64,000 nt of DNA from Symbiodinium kawagutii (lineage: Eukaryota > Sar > Dinophyceae > Suessiales > Symbiodiniaceae): positions 135,394 to 199,393 of the forward strand of contig VSDK01004639.1 of assembly GCA_009767595.1 (NCBI GenBank), read 5' to 3'. Position numbers and translations under genes: made by a program. This document shows positions 1 through 12,138 of this stretch, piece by piece. Every line of letters begins with the position of its first letter. Positions within the stretch are counted from its first letter, which is position 1. The notes under the pieces were generated by a model, which was not told the origin of the DNA, did no database searches, and worked only from the letters and a program-made list of their open reading frames with translations.

Positions 1-534
1 GAGCACCAGGCCATGTGATCACCAAACCAGTTATCAGGGAAAAGGGTATGGTGGGCAAATCTATTCGCTTGAAAGTATCGAAGCCATGGGATGAACTATG
101 CATCCTCAGTTTGATGAAGCTCCACATGAGGTGATAAACTATATTATTTCAAGAATTGAAACTGAACATCCCTTGGAGATAACTATAGTGGTGCTTAGAG
201 ACCTAGATGCGGTCAAAACCGTGGGATCTACCAACCAACATCATTCTGCAGCTTCCCTGACCACCGTTGCAAACCACTGATCAACCATTCACCGCACTGG
301 CCATCATTTATAATAAGTAACCCATCATTCACCATCGTTAGATATGATGAACGACTGTCCCCCAGTATGATCTCATTAGCCATCATTAGCCAATCATCAA
401 CCACATAAATCCACTATTTACCATCACTAAACTGTTATTCATCATTTTACTTTGCCAATCATCAATCCAACTAAACCAAATGTTCATCATTTACTTATTA
501 TTCATCATTTTACTTCACCTTTTTTTTATTACCA
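1..534. repeat. Left edge: unassigned sequence, then C-type array
   Basis: The first 270 bp show no convincing gene. From about 270 the DNA becomes degenerate CACCATC/AACCATCA repeats that lead into the exon candidate at 541. Confidence 0.5.
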
Positions 535-540
535 TTACAG

Positions 541-645
541 TCTCCCCTGGCCCCAACAAAAGCATCTCATCCCCCGCGCTGCCTGGGCTTCAAGGATCAC
601 CTCAAGCGGGAGATGACCATGGAGTCATGGCCATGGGAGGAATGG
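541..645 (+). CDS. Exon candidate, 35 codons
   Basis: Bordered by ATTACAG on the left and GTGTAG on the right. It is exactly 35 in-phase codons, including CLGFKDHLKREMTMESWPWE. A C-rich CCATCA/CACCATC array (about 270-534) precedes it. A second plus frame is also open, so the frame is uncertain. Product unknown. Confidence 0.33.
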
Positions 646-1113
646 GTGTAGAAGTAAAAAAACCTGACCAGCAGTGCACCCATGGATCAAGCTGCAGTCA
701 TCAGCACAATCATGAAGACAGAAAAAACCCACCGCATGGTGGCGAAATCCAAGAGACAACATCCAAAGGCTGAGGGATGAAAACACCTATGCACAATTGA
801 AGCCGAACTGCCTACATTTTATCCAGAGCTGGGCAAGAAGGGTGTGCCGTCATCTGAAGATACCTGAAAGAAAACAAGTCAAAAGTGCGAGCTTGACTTC
901 TTACCATTACCCTAATTGGTTTACCATTCGTAACGGTTGCTCTAATTCAATTACTGGCCATACCAAATCAAACTGCAAACACTGAATAACCGAATCAATC
1001 AAGCTATAAACATGCTTCTTCAGTCAATAATCGGGTTGTTTATGGATAAATGGAGCCAACCAACCAACAAGCACTGCACATCTTTGCATCTAAAACCAGG
1101 TGAAGCGGAACTA

Positions 1114-1211
1114 TCGCTGGTCTGATCCAGCCACTTCCACTGAAAGCTGGGCCACCCTTGCGTCCTGTGGGGCGATGCTCTGAAAGGCCTGCGTGGAGGA
1201 TATGTTCGGAG
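1114..1211 (-). CDS. Exon candidate
   Basis: Minus strand after a CATCAGCAG acceptor: ISSTQAFQSIAPQDARVAQL then SVEVAGSDQR, ended by TAG. No clean GT donor; a GC donor just before the stop is possible. The right flank is GATGGTGG/(GAT)n array, matching the polarity rule. Confidence 0.3.
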
Positions 1212-1214
1212 CTG

Positions 1215-1334
1215 CTGATGCTTGTTGATATTGGGGTGGGTGGTGGTGGTGGCGGTGATGGTGGTGGTCATTGATGATGATTGTGGTTGGTGCTGCTGAT
1301 GATGGTGGCAGTGACGGTTGATTACGATGATTAC

Positions 1335-1387
<53 letters not shown>

Positions 1388-1397
1388 CGACGACGAC

Positions 1398-1450
<53 letters not shown>

Positions 1451-1451
1451 G
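1215..1451. repeat. GGTGGT-rich array and (GAT)n microsatellite
   Basis: Degenerate GGTGGTGATGG sequence passes into an almost perfect (GAT)n tract from about 1320 to 1451 with a short GAC-variant block in the middle. The poly-aspartate ORF across it is an artefact of the repeat. Confidence 0.85.
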
Positions 1452-2284
1452 ACTTTAAACCAAGTCTCGAAGCAGTTTACTGGAACCCATCAGCAACGGC
1501 ATGTCATCGCCATTGTTCTGACCGCGTAGTCGACCAGCAGCTCAACGAACTCTCCACATCCACAAGGTAGTGCAGCCGTCTGTTGCTGGGTATACCCACC
1601 TATGGTTGGCTGAAATACCGGAATGTGATAGCACAGCGACTGTTGAAGGCCTAGCAGTCGCCCACAACATTGTCACGATCAGCTGTTGATGAACTGTATC
1701 ATCTGCCAGCACCATTCACAAACATACTCATTAGATACTCGCTAACACTGACAAACCAACAACATCTTATATTTTGGAATTATTTCTAACAATAAGAATG
1801 ACAATAAGAATGCCAATAATCATCAGCAATAAACACCAATAAATGACATCCTGTCGATCAACAGGAGCAACCCTTGTTGACTGGATGCGGCCTATTGACT
1901 TGGAGATCCCTTCCCCAAGGCACAGCAACCAGGGCAAGATCCCAGTCTTGGATACCCTGACCAGGACGGTACGGGTGAGACACTGCCTGTTAACAACTAA
2001 TCGACTATCATTGACACATGGTACAGCCACCCATAACCACTCATATCCTTGGCCAACCATCATTTGATCATCAGTGAAACACCATCACAAACTATTTCTA
2101 AGTGGTCAAGCATTGTCAAACAATCATGCTTAACAACCAAACGGCCATGGTTCACTACCGATAATGAACCATCACCAATGATTGTTTCAAACGCATTAAG
2201 CGGATCTTAAAGCATTATTACACAATCATCACACCATTAACCCTTACTAACCACTGTGAAGCGCTCCGCCCTTCGCTTAACCAC

Positions 2285-2400
2285 CATGGTGAAGCTCCAT
2301 CTGACCCGCCTTGGGCGCCAGGAACTGCCAGGATTGCATCTCAGCGCTGAAACGTGCTAAGCCTGGGCGGCAACGAGCGGCCAGTGGCGCGTTGGGGGAG
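2285..2400 (-). CDS. Exon candidate
   Basis: Acceptor GTCAATAG and donor CATG|GTGGTT on the minus strand enclose one open frame: CRPGLARFSAEMQSWQFLAP followed by KAGQMELHH. The left flank is a C-type array (1990-2260); the right flank is a different GGGAATTACTATG-type repeat. Product unknown. Confidence 0.35.
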
Positions 2401-5129
2401 CTATTGACAGCCATTGACTATCATGAAATGGCGTTATTTGGGGGAATTCCTGAAACATTACTATGGGAATTACTATGAATTCCTGAGAAATTATCGACTA
2501 TGGGAAAGTAGCATCATGAAATGCCATTAACTGGGGGAATGGCTATGGAGATAAGGAGGGGAACTTGTGGGGGAATTACAATGGGAATTGCAATGGACAG
2601 CCCGTTGACCATGGGAATCATGAAACAGCACCCAGTTCATGAGAATACAAGCACAAGAGTATTGGTCCCATCAACCAATGATGCAACAAGCGCTTATAGC
2701 CACGAGTAACACAGGACACTATACTGGCATTGAGCAGCGATAGCGTGCAACAAGATCGGGAATCATTCACCCAACATAAGCTCCAAATTGCTCCCCCTTT
2801 CAAGGGATCTAGATCATGCTTTAATAATGGCTAATTGGGTACATAGACCTTCATCAATGGAGAATCACTGGCCATGGTCACATTAAACAATAATGAGTTG
2901 GAATGGGGCCTTGAAAAAAGATGCCTCCTACGACGATAATAGCTGATCTCGGTTGGTGCTGCCATTGCGGGAAATACCCCGCCGGCCCATGGTCTCGCCC
3001 AAACCCCATCGAAGCTCCCATGGTGGGGCCATCCCTAAATCCAGGTTAGCTGTTGGTAAATGGGGAAGACCCACCGGATTCATAGCTATCATCTGCCATC
3101 TTCTATCGCCAAAAATCGCCCTGGTTGTGCAGGAACTACCCACCGTAGAAATGGATGGTCTACCTATTTGAAAATGATGATAAAATTGCATGGGAATTCA
3201 TGGGGAGATGGTCCTGAAACATCCTCCCAACCAACCACCAGCGTGATACTTTGGGCTGGGGAACAACCTGCAACAGCGATCCTCACATCTGTGCATTCCC
3301 AACGCTTGACATTCTCGGCCGCAGCATGGACACTCTCCGCCGCGTCGCTACAAACCTCGGAGGATCCACCAGAACCCCAGGTGCTGCCTCTGGTAGGGTC
3401 AACGATGGTTGCTCGAGATGGGTTAGTGATGGTGAATGATGATGAATGCTACGGAAAATGATGGGTTGGTGAGGAGATGCTGAACAATCAATGATAGATG
3501 GAGAATGATTGTGTTATCTCATGATGGTTGAAAACTAGCTAATTGTTGGCTAAGAAGAGTTAATCACTGTTGTTGGTTAACATTTGGCCTGGTGAGGGTT
3601 GTCCTCTAAACTCTAAGTGACCTTTTGATCTGTGGAAATTCCAAGGCATTTCTAGATGCTCTGCCCACGAATGACCCATCAATGGTGGTCCAGCTTTACA
3701 GCTATCTGTGACCTGAGGTGCCCTCAGGAATCCGCAGCTACTCAGACTGATTGCCCGCTTACATAGCTGGCCAGTGGAAAATCCGAGGTATTGATGATTT
3801 GCTTGACGTTATCCATAAATGGTACTGCCTACTAACCATCCAACAATAAGTAGCAGGAAATCCAGTAATAAGTTGGGGGATCATGGCTTTGGACAGACCC
3901 ACTTATTGGATATTCTTCATTCTTGTGCTGGATGCGGGTCTCACCCCACGGCATACAGGCCACCCGTCATGGTGGCGAGGGATTTCTCACGATCGTCGCT
4001 ATGGATAGCGGGGCACCTCCATCATCTTTGCACGTGGCCACGATGGTTGCATTGCTTTTATCCAATGATCTTACGACGTAGTGGACATTTCCATCATTGG
4101 TGATCTTCCAGTTTTATTGTTTGTCATACATCCGCCACCAATGACATAGCACCTAGTACCTAGTACCTAGTACCGAGTAGTCATTTCCGCAATCTCCCAA
4201 TTGCGCCGTTGGTTGTACATCCTCCTTGCTTCCCACTGGGAGCCATGCACAAAGACCACTGCTGTGATTAGACAAGTCCTGGGAAGCCGAGGTGATCGCT
4301 GGGTCCGTTTCGGTTCTTTGGGCGACTGCCATGAAATTTGGCGCCAATGTTAGCGAAGAGTGGAGTGAGTGGTGTTGATTGTGCTGTTTGAGTCATTGTG
4401 GGACTTGTCGGACTTGTCAGTGTAGTTGGCTATACACCGCAGGGCCACTTAACCCAGACCTTCACCCAAAAATGCACACGATTAAGGGGAAGTTCACTTT
4501 TACTATGGTTCACATAACTTATAGTAGCCAATAATGAACCATAGTAAAAAACAGCTATACTTTGGTATTGAAAAGCACAAAAACAACTGTAGTAGTTATT
4601 GTTTATTGTTCACGTCAACTTTACTATGGTGAACTTATAGTATAACCAATTACTAGTGACCATAGTTAACTTTTCTATGGTCAGCTTATAGTATAAAACA
4701 TAGCTTGACCCGTCTAACTAATAGTGAAAGCTATACATCGCTACCTACACTGCCCCACCCTAGCGGTGGCTCGACCCGGAACCGCTCCTGCTGAGTCACA
4801 GTGTAGTCGCAGCTCTGGAGTTGCCCCTGGGACAGGCCAACCCAATCACCTGGGGATGTCAACACGTATCTGTGTATACCATATTAGTTAATATATACTT
4901 GTACATATCAAAATTTATCTTGCACATATCAATATGTGAAATGATGTAAATACATGTAAATACTTGCGCATAAGCAATTGAACACAAATGTACATGCTGT
5001 AATGCTTGCTTCATATGATTTCCATGTATACTTTGCGATATATAGCACGCCTGGACTGCAAACTAGATAAAGTACTCATGGCAAATTGCTATGCCAAAAG
5101 AATGCATCTATGCCAGTTACATGTTTAAG
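2401..5129. other. Mostly non-coding stretch
   Basis: Holds ATGGGAATTAC-type repeats (2400-2600), a GC-rich island at 3280-3400 with open frames on both strands but no decisive one, a short GATGGTGAATGATG array (3420-3490), a 7-bp CTAGTAC tandem (4151-4178) and the hairpin family at 4498-4700. Confidence 0.4.
4498..4549. repeat. Perfect 15-bp inverted repeat (small hairpin element)
   Basis: TTTTACTATGGTTCA (4498-4512) pairs with TGAACCATAGTAAAA (4535-4549). Two further related units with CTATGG...CTTATAGTATA follow at about 4618-4648 and 4670-4700, suggesting a short dispersed or tandem family. Confidence 0.7.
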
Positions 5130-5182
5130 CGTCATCATTCACTACCAACATTAACCATCATCATCATCACCATCACCATCAC

Positions 5183-5233
<51 letters not shown>

Positions 5234-5338
5234 AAACTATCAGTTAACCATCAGCTAACCATCAGTAATCATCAACTAACCATCATTACTAACCATCAGT
5301 TAACCAACATTGACCACCCACTGCAACCCTATATGACC
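5130..5338. repeat. C-type array with (CAT)n core
   Basis: AACCATCA units with a near-perfect (CAT)n run at about 5157-5232. A GC-rich island (5340-5445) follows with open frames on both strands and a CCTCACAG acceptor on plus (GAPQHETNAPPRPRGVEWRG); I could not settle an exon there. Confidence 0.75.
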
Positions 5339-5454
5339 CACCTGCAACCAAGCACCACGACGCTTGTGCGCGCCGTCCTCACAGGTGCTCCCCAGCACGA
5401 AACCAACGCACCGCCGAGGCCTCGGGGCGTGGAATGGCGGGGAAATAAATGGGA

Positions 5455-5800
5455 AATTCGATGATGTGTTGTGGTCAGTGATGGTTAATGGTGGTTAGTC
5501 ATGCTAAATGATGCTAAATGAGGTTAGTGATGGTTAGTGATGGTTAATGATGGTTAGTGATCATGAATGATGGTTGTTTCTGATGATTTCTGGTGGCTGG
5601 TGGTGGTCAATTGTGGTGAATGATGCTTAATGAAGGTTGATATTGATTCATAGTGACCACTTCATGATTAATTTAATGGTTAATTAGTGATGATTTCTAG
5701 TGGTTGATTGTTGGTGCATCGGTGGTAGATGGTCAATTGACTTTTCTTGGTGGTTAACTGACCATTGATGATGGTGAATATCCATGGTCAGAGCATTGAG
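5455..5800. repeat. G-type array, inverted relative to 5130-5338
   Basis: Degenerate GTGATGGTTAATGATGG units, the reverse complement type of the array on the other side of the 5340-5445 island. Confidence 0.75.
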
Positions 5801-6439
5801 CAATGGATATTGATTGGGAATCCACCAACAAAAATAGTAAAAACAGTGGTACCAAAATGTGTTGTACTCAACGAAGGATGGCGGATTGGAGGTTGTTCAT
5901 CTAGGATGCTGAACCAAGGAGGGTTGAATAGGTGAGAAATCATCTTCGGCGATTTTCAAAATTTGAACGATTTGTCTTCCTCAAGCTTCTGTGCAAAGGC
6001 CGCCGCAAAGTACAGCACAATACAGCACAGCAATTCTTGAAACATATACTATGCATATATTTTTGTGTGCCTGCGTGCGTGCGCGTGTGTGACGACATGC
6101 AAATTCAATACGTGCTTTGCCTCTGCCTCTGAAGTCTCCATGACAAACTGCGAGTTATGACCAAATGCCTTTGCCATGGCATCACCATAAAAATCACCAT
6201 AAAATTGCAGCAAACATGTTCTTTGCCACCTTTTGTTGCCATGGTCAGATCAAAACAACCAGAAAATACAATAAAATCGATGCTCATGGCGCTATAGGCC
6301 TCTGAACGGGTCAAGCCGCCCTTGAAATTCCCTCGACGTTGTGGGGGGAACGCATGTCTAACGAAAAATACACAGACATTGAGTTGGTAAGCGAGCAAGA
6401 CCCCTTCAGTACAAGGTTATCAGGAGGCGGTGATATTGG

Positions 6440-6965
6440 CATCACGGTTGACCATATCATCAACCACAATCAGCCACTGTCAATAATCATTGAAACATCG
6501 ACATCATAAATCATCAAGTCAACATTGACTCATCATCAATCAATCATCAATTTCAATTATATAACCATGAATTAACCATCAAGGGTAACCATAAATCTTA
6601 TTCATCACACTCATCAATTAACCAGTACTTGAACGTTCATGTCCATTGCTCATCAGTGTAGCACAACCACTTCACCATCATCCAGTAATTGAAGATCATT
6701 CAGCAATTGAAGATAATTGACTAGTAAAAACCATCATTAACCATCATTAAAGATATATAGCTTTTAGCCATCATTAGCGATTATCACTTGACCACCATTA
6801 ACCATTGGTATCAACGACCATTAACCATCCTCAACAATCATCAACCACAGGATACCATAGGTATTAACACCATTAACATCATTAACAACCTTTAACCATC
6901 ACTTCACCATCATTCACCATAATCATTAACCACCATTAGACCCATCAACTCACCATTCACCACAG
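6440..6965. repeat. C-type array
   Basis: AACCATCATTAACCATC-type degenerate repeats running up to the exon candidate at 6966. Confidence 0.75.
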
Positions 6966-7099
6966 CTTCCCCACCAGGCCCTTCACCCGCTGGGCTTGGC
7001 GCCATTCTACAGAGCTTTGAGCGGCGCAAAGTGCAGAGCAGGGACTGGGTCCCAGGGAAAGTCCTGGAGCACCGACAAGCTGGGCGAGTGGTGACTGCC
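6966..7099 (+). CDS. Exon candidate, about 44 codons
   Basis: It follows CATTCACCACAG directly after a 500-bp C-type array. The open frame includes GLGAILQSFERRKVQSRDWV and PGKVLEHRQAGRVVTA; possible donors are GTGACT at 7091 or GTAGGG at 7100. One of few islands that read better on the plus strand. Product unknown. Confidence 0.4.
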
Positions 7100-7681
7100 G
7101 TAGGGACTCAAAAACGAATGGCTACGTGTACCATCAGGTGGGTCATAACCACCTTGAGGCATCAACAGTAACAATTGACCACCGAATGTTCAAGGTAACT
7201 GGAAGCCAATGGCTACACTACAACATTCTGAAAGCTACTTGACTATCAAAGGTGTTGCTCAGTCTTGCAAGAGCTGAACAGCATATTGTACTACAAGAAC
7301 ATAGCACACGTTTGTGTCTACTACTGCAGCACCAGCAATTGCAGGCGGAGCAGCCTCTTGGTGCATGGAGATAGCATAGATCCTTGTCAGAATGACCATG
7401 AATCCATTTGTTCATGATCCTTCTTGCCTGAGGAAACCCTCAATCCACTTTTAAGAATCTGATCAACGGGTAACATCCATCGTAATCAATCGACATTGTT
7501 TCTGCTGAACGTCGTTCAACGTTGATTGATTGAAGCCCGCGCTCCTCAGTGCTCCTATCCTCATTTTACCAGTCCCTATCAAAATAATCAAAGAGCGTTG
7601 ATGATTCTCAGCAAACTTATTTGGCTTTGGGGTAATATTAGCCATCAAACAAATGGGTAGAGAGTTCGACTAGTTTGGTCA

Positions 7682-7882
7682 TTAATGGGATGTTCGCCAC
7701 AGGTACATGGTATTGACCCATAGCCATTCGAGCAATGATCTAAACCTTGGCGTCTCTGTTAGGAGGGATTCAAATAGTGCAACACGGTCCCCTGGCGTCA
7801 AGCATTCAGGCGGCATAATTTCTGCTGCAATTACCGCCACTCTCCATGCTGCTGGTGATCTCCCCTCAACAGTCCCCTCCAA
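7682..7882 (-). CDS. Hypothetical exon or gene fragment
   Basis: 66 residues, with the frame open further upstream past 7910. It reads VIAAEIMPPECLTPGDRVAL and then FESLLTETPRFRSLLEWLW, charged and amphipathic, ending at a TAA. The next ORF downstream in sense direction, 7463-7648 on the same strand, is less convincing but also lysine/glutamine rich. The plus-strand ORF over the same bases (7707-8051) looks like a shadow. Function unknown. Confidence 0.35.
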   Translation of the reverse strand: MEGTVEGRSPAAWRVAVIAAEIMPPECLTPGDRVALFESLLTETPRFRSLLEWLWVNTMYLWRTSH

Positions 7883-8999
7883 AGCATGGGTTTTGATGGT
7901 GCACGGGCACCAACAGCGGAGGCAATCGGCACATCACATGAAAACCACAGGGCTCCATATTAGAATTAAATGGCCTTCTTTCGGAAGTTTTGAGATACAT
8001 CCAACACAATTACATCAATACATCAGAATCATCACAATGATCCATAATTGATCTTCCAAAAAAGTGACTCCGTGTCCACCGCGTCATTTCCAAAGTCCTG
8101 TGGGTACTGCACAGCCAGTCCTTGGATGCCAACGGCTTCCAAAAATCAGTAGCCATTGCAAGCGTTATGAACCCTCCTTCTGCCATGGGTTAGGCACCCT
8201 TACCATGACTATCAACAATTCTTCAGCCACTTTCACGAGCTTTGGATGGGGTTCGCCATGGCTTTGATCGAGTCGTATAACTAACCAGGAACTGTTCTTG
8301 ACAAGTGCCGCGGCCTAGTGCTCGTTGCTAAGGTTGATAATGATATACCACTGCTCATTAACATCTAGGCTGTACTGAGAACTATATCATCATTAAGTAT
8401 TAGCTACTGTAGCATGATATGAGAATGGCTGGCCGCTGCTACCCACTACTGAGCACTACTAATCTTACCATTACATTTGACCCGTTGCTGGCCATCACTA
8501 TGCTGACGATCATCCAGCATCACCAGTCAACAGCCAACAGCCACCATTATCAGCAATTGTTGTTGCTGTTGCTTTGCCACTGTAAACTACTGTCAACCAT
8601 CCCTATGTTAGCCATTCTTGACGACCAAGAATTAGCCATGATAGACCATTCCTAGCAAGTCATCAACTATTGAATTACCCATGAACGTAAAACCAATAGC
8701 CATTATTAACCCACCAAGAAAACAGGACTATTCAGCCTCATCTGGGGCAGTCCCAACATTACCAATGACCATGCCCATTATCAACCAGCAAGAATCAGCC
8801 ATTCTAGTCTTACTGAACAATTTTGATTGCCATTGTGATTAAACTATTCGTATTAATTATTGTTGTTATCATCATCATCAGTGAACTACTGTTAACCACC
8901 AATCATCACCCATTTTCTCCCTTCACTATAATAGTGAATCACCCATTCTCCACCATTCTTCACCAATTCTTCCCCGTGTGCCATCGAGAACCACGTTAC
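7883..8999. other. Non-coding stretch
   Basis: No supported gene. TTACCATTA/CCATTATCA-like degenerate sequence from about 8390, becoming a C-type array (8870-8999) before the next island. Confidence 0.4.
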
Positions 9000-9106
9000 C
9001 AGTGCCTCACCCATCGTTTTTCCCAGTGTCGTTGGGCTCTCGCATCCCGTCTCGTTGGACGGGCACATCTGCAGTTGTTCCTGCAGCAGTTGGGTTGGCC
9101 ACCCGG
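9000..9106 (-). CDS. Exon candidate (strand uncertain)
   Basis: Minus reading: acceptor CATCACCAG, donor ACTG|GTAACG, frame WPTQLLQEQLQMCPSNETGC then TTLGKTMGEAL. The plus strand offers an equally neat cassette, 9027-9109 (TTTTCCCAG ... CTG|GTGATG; LVGRAHLQLFLQQLGWPP). I prefer minus on residue composition. Both strands carry splice-like borders because the flanking arrays are inverted copies of each other. Confidence 0.3.
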
Positions 9107-9109
9107 CTG

Positions 9110-10780
9110 GTGATGATGTGTTTTGGTTCCCAATTCTTGACGTTGGGATCCGGGTGCAGCAGGTATCTGCGGATGCCAAATAGCAATCCAGCAGAAGTCC
9201 GGCAACAATATACATATACACTGGTTGATAATAAATGTCATGTTTGCAAAAACTCAGCTGGATCTGTAAATATACATAGATAAATAGAATGAAGCAGGGG
9301 ATGATGCCAATGGTTGGTTGGCATCATTCTTGATGTGGCCACTGTGAATGGTGCGAATTCCCCTTGGTGCTTGCAATTGGCTGTTTCTTGTGCGTGTTTG
9401 CTGCTGATGGAGGAAACTCATGCATGGTTGATCACTTTATCTATTATCATTAGGCTTCAGGTGGAACACAAATTATTTCAACGGAAAGTGCGGTCGAAAT
9501 AAAACTACAAACGATTCTTTGTCAACAAGATTAGTGTAGTAGTCTTAGTCGCTAGTCAACAAAACTACAATATTGTGATTTTCTTTCTTACATTGTTAGC
9601 CAACAAACCATGATCAACTAACTGTAACTAACCTCATTAACCATGTTAACGACTACATTTCAATATTATAGTAATGGTTAACACTACAATTGTTAAAACT
9701 ACCACTTACGACTATAGTACTTTTAATCACCGTACCACGTTCACCATGCATCACCGTGATCGGCAACAACAAATTCCCCAGCTGGGCTTCTTAGCTTTGC
9801 GGACGCAATGCTGGGGTCACAGCCCAGGAACGCAGAGCGCAATGCCAATGATTGTTGCATATCGACGGGCAATAGGAACGATCATTATTATGATGGTTGA
9901 TTAGTGTTGGTTGATGCTGGTTAATCAATGATCAATGATTGTTGATACTCTTACCCATTATGAATCATAGTGATATGATGTACCCCTTTAGATAACTCTT
10001 TGTTGAAACTAATAATATGACAATAAGCCTCAAAAACCATTGATCATTGATGCATCTCTCACCATCCAATGATGGCACTGTCCAGCCATGCGTTGCAGAA
10101 AACGAAGGCTTACTGGGAATTTATGTTGGGAAATTCGTGTTACGAAATATTGGTAGTCAGGGCAATCACGGCAACAAAAATAAGTAGTCAGAATAATTTC
10201 TCGATTTAAACAGTCCACTACCGCATTATTGTTATCATCATTGTTGTTATTGTTGTAATTCTTACCATGTTTGACCAATAGTTGGTCAAGAGAAATAACA
10301 ACCAATATCGTGGAATCATTATTGGTCAAAATCGTTATCAACTATTCTACGGCAACTAGGCATTTCTGCTGAGAATTTCTACAGCAGCCAATGTCCAGCT
10401 ATTGGTCATAATCATGGAATGGTCGACGGCAAACCCATTTATGAACCACTTGAAATCCCCTTGCCTCTGCCACACGCTGACCAGTTGAAGTTGACATTTT
10501 CCAGAAGGAAAGTGCCGGATTAACGACCAACACCCATGATTCATGATTCGGAACTTACGTTGCAGATATGCGTTGAGCATTGAGCGATCCTTAGCTCCGA
10601 AATAGCTACAAAAACTGCGGCATACTGCGGCTATCTTTGATGGATGGGGGGTCTTGCGGTAGCCCACTTACGGCAGGATCGATATCCAGAATTATCTAGA
10701 ACACCTTAATTCATACACAAGACGTGCGCAAGTAATCGCGTGCATAAATTGATACTTTTATTGTGCATCATAGCCACTTG
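9110..10780. other. Non-coding stretch with one small island
   Basis: A GC-rich island at 9775-9845 reads ALRSAFLGCDPSIASAKLRS on the minus strand and is followed by a short GGTTGATGCTGG array (9890-9960). The rest shows no supported gene. Confidence 0.35.
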
Positions 10781-11422
10781 TCACTTGCATGCACAATTTG
10801 ATTTGCCAAATTCGCGGTGACAGCTTGCCAGTGCATTGTCGACCACTTGGCCGTTGTTCTCCAGTCTGTAAAGGTACTTTGCCACAACCTCTTCCAAGGC
10901 AGAAGAACATCTCCACACATAAGCATGCGCTTGCAGAACTCGTGTTGCATGAAAAATCCCGGAAATTCCTGTCGGTCCATTGCCTCCCTTCATTGTCAAA
11001 CATGGTTTTCCTCCCAAAGACAAAGCACAAAAGTTTGGAAATCTGCGTTCCAATTGCGTTAACTTTTTCAAGAGTTTGCTCAAGAACAGGTCACTTTGCA
11101 CATCTGGCGACAGACAAATGTCATCTTCCAAGATAAGGACATAGTCGAAGGAGCCTGTTCTCAAAATAGCTAACATTTTGTGAGTGGCCAATGCATGCGA
11201 TTGCGCGCACCCATATTGGGCCCATATGTTTGCACAACCTGATGCGCCGAGCTTCCCAGGTCGGAACGCTGCTAGATGCAGCTGTAGATCACCCACTGGT
11301 ATCCGAGCGACGGGACTTTGAAACCCACGGCAGGAACTTCTGTTTGCGAAAGAAACTATTAGCATGCAGTGACCCTGTTGTTGACCATGCATCATCGATC
11401 GGATTTGCAGCACTCCACTCAA
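10781..11422 (-). CDS. Glycosyltransferase family 25-like core (partial)
   Basis: The track start is a TTG and the first 45 or so residues look non-homologous, so the start is not real. From residue about 50 the order of motifs fits GT25 (LPS/collagen-type glycosyltransferases): YGCAQSHALATHKML (70-84, the GCxxSH block), VLILEDDICLSPD (95-107, the EDD metal/nucleotide-sugar motif), AHAYV (165-169) and VDNAL (194-198). It would transfer a sugar from a nucleotide donor, probably in the Golgi. The frame upstream (11289-11654) appears to supply the N-terminus through a frame break, so this is either an exon of a split gene or a pseudogene. Confidence 0.55.
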   Translation of the reverse strand: MSGVLQIRSMMHGQQQGHCMLIVSFANRSSCRGFQSPVARIPVGDLQLHLAAFRPGKLGASGCANIWAQYGCAQSHALATHKMLAILRTGSFDYVLILEDDICLSPDVQSDLFLSKLLKKLTQLERRFPNFCALSLGGKPCLTMKGGNGPTGISGIFHATRVLQAHAYVWRCSSALEEVVAKYLYRLENNGQVVDNALASCHREFGKSNCACK

Positions 11423-11654
11423 TAGACTTGACAGCCGTTTGCCTGATAAGCATCCTGCTATTGGGAATTAAGCACTGTATAAACCAACTCACGGGAAGAA
11501 TGGTTGGTAATGTTTGTTTTCCATAGTAGTTCGTTGATTGAACATCTAGCAAATAAAGAGACATTCTACTAGCATCATCTTCATCATCACCCTGGGTTCT
11601 CAAGAAAAGCGAACGAGTTGAAACACAAACAACAAAATGAAAAATAACAACCAT
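11289..11654 (-). CDS. Possible N-terminal part of the GT25-like gene
   Basis: 121 residues from an ATG. It starts with a hydrophobic stretch (MVVIFHFVVCVSTRSLF) that could be a signal anchor, then QGDDEDD. Residues about 60-85 (RMLIRQTAVKSIEWSAANP) resemble the early GT25 region before the GCxxSH block. It overlaps the GT25 core ORF by 134 bp in another frame, so a one-base frameshift or an unrecognised intron near 11290-11345 would join them. Weak call. Confidence 0.3.
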   Translation of the reverse strand: MVVIFHFVVCVSTRSLFLRTQGDDEDDASRMSLYLLDVQSTNYYGKQTLPTILPVSWFIQCLIPNSRMLIRQTAVKSIEWSAANPIDDAWSTTGSLHANSFFRKQKFLPWVSKSRRSDTSG

Positions 11655-12138
11655 GAGGTTCCTTCATCAAGATTAACCATTGCCTGTCAACCAGGCACGC
11701 GATTGGACACCAGCAACCAGTGCAACACCGTTGCTTCCGTTGCCTGCTGGAAGATCCTGAGCTCGGTCGATGCTTCAAAACTTTGGGTGGGTTGGCCAAC
11801 GGTACAGGTGGGAAAGGTGGGGCATGTTGGTGGGACATGGTTCGCCAACCGTTGTAGCCATGGATGGGCAGCCAGTAGCCAAGTAGGACAGGAAATTAAT
11901 CGATTCTACATGGTGAACAATGCTGATCCTACACACTGATGGTTGACAATAATGGTTGGATAATACAATCCTTAACACAATGCGTATAAAATGACATGGT
12001 GCATTGAGTCATAAATGGGTTGCAGTTCACTGGCTTGCGATGCTCACCTATTGCACAGAAGTGAATATGCAAGCAAGCAGAGATGCCTCTCTAGGAATTA
12101 ACAATCCTACCCGCCCAGTTCCCGCCTTACCGTACTCC

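Noticed and set aside
1281..1529. 82-residue ORF with a poly-aspartate run
   Set aside because: It is the translation of a (GAT)n microsatellite; no coding signal outside the repeat.
7100..7135. Possible dinoflagellate spliced-leader relic (AATGGCTACG)
   Set aside because: Only about nine bases match the reverse of the known leader; no full relic was seen here or elsewhere.
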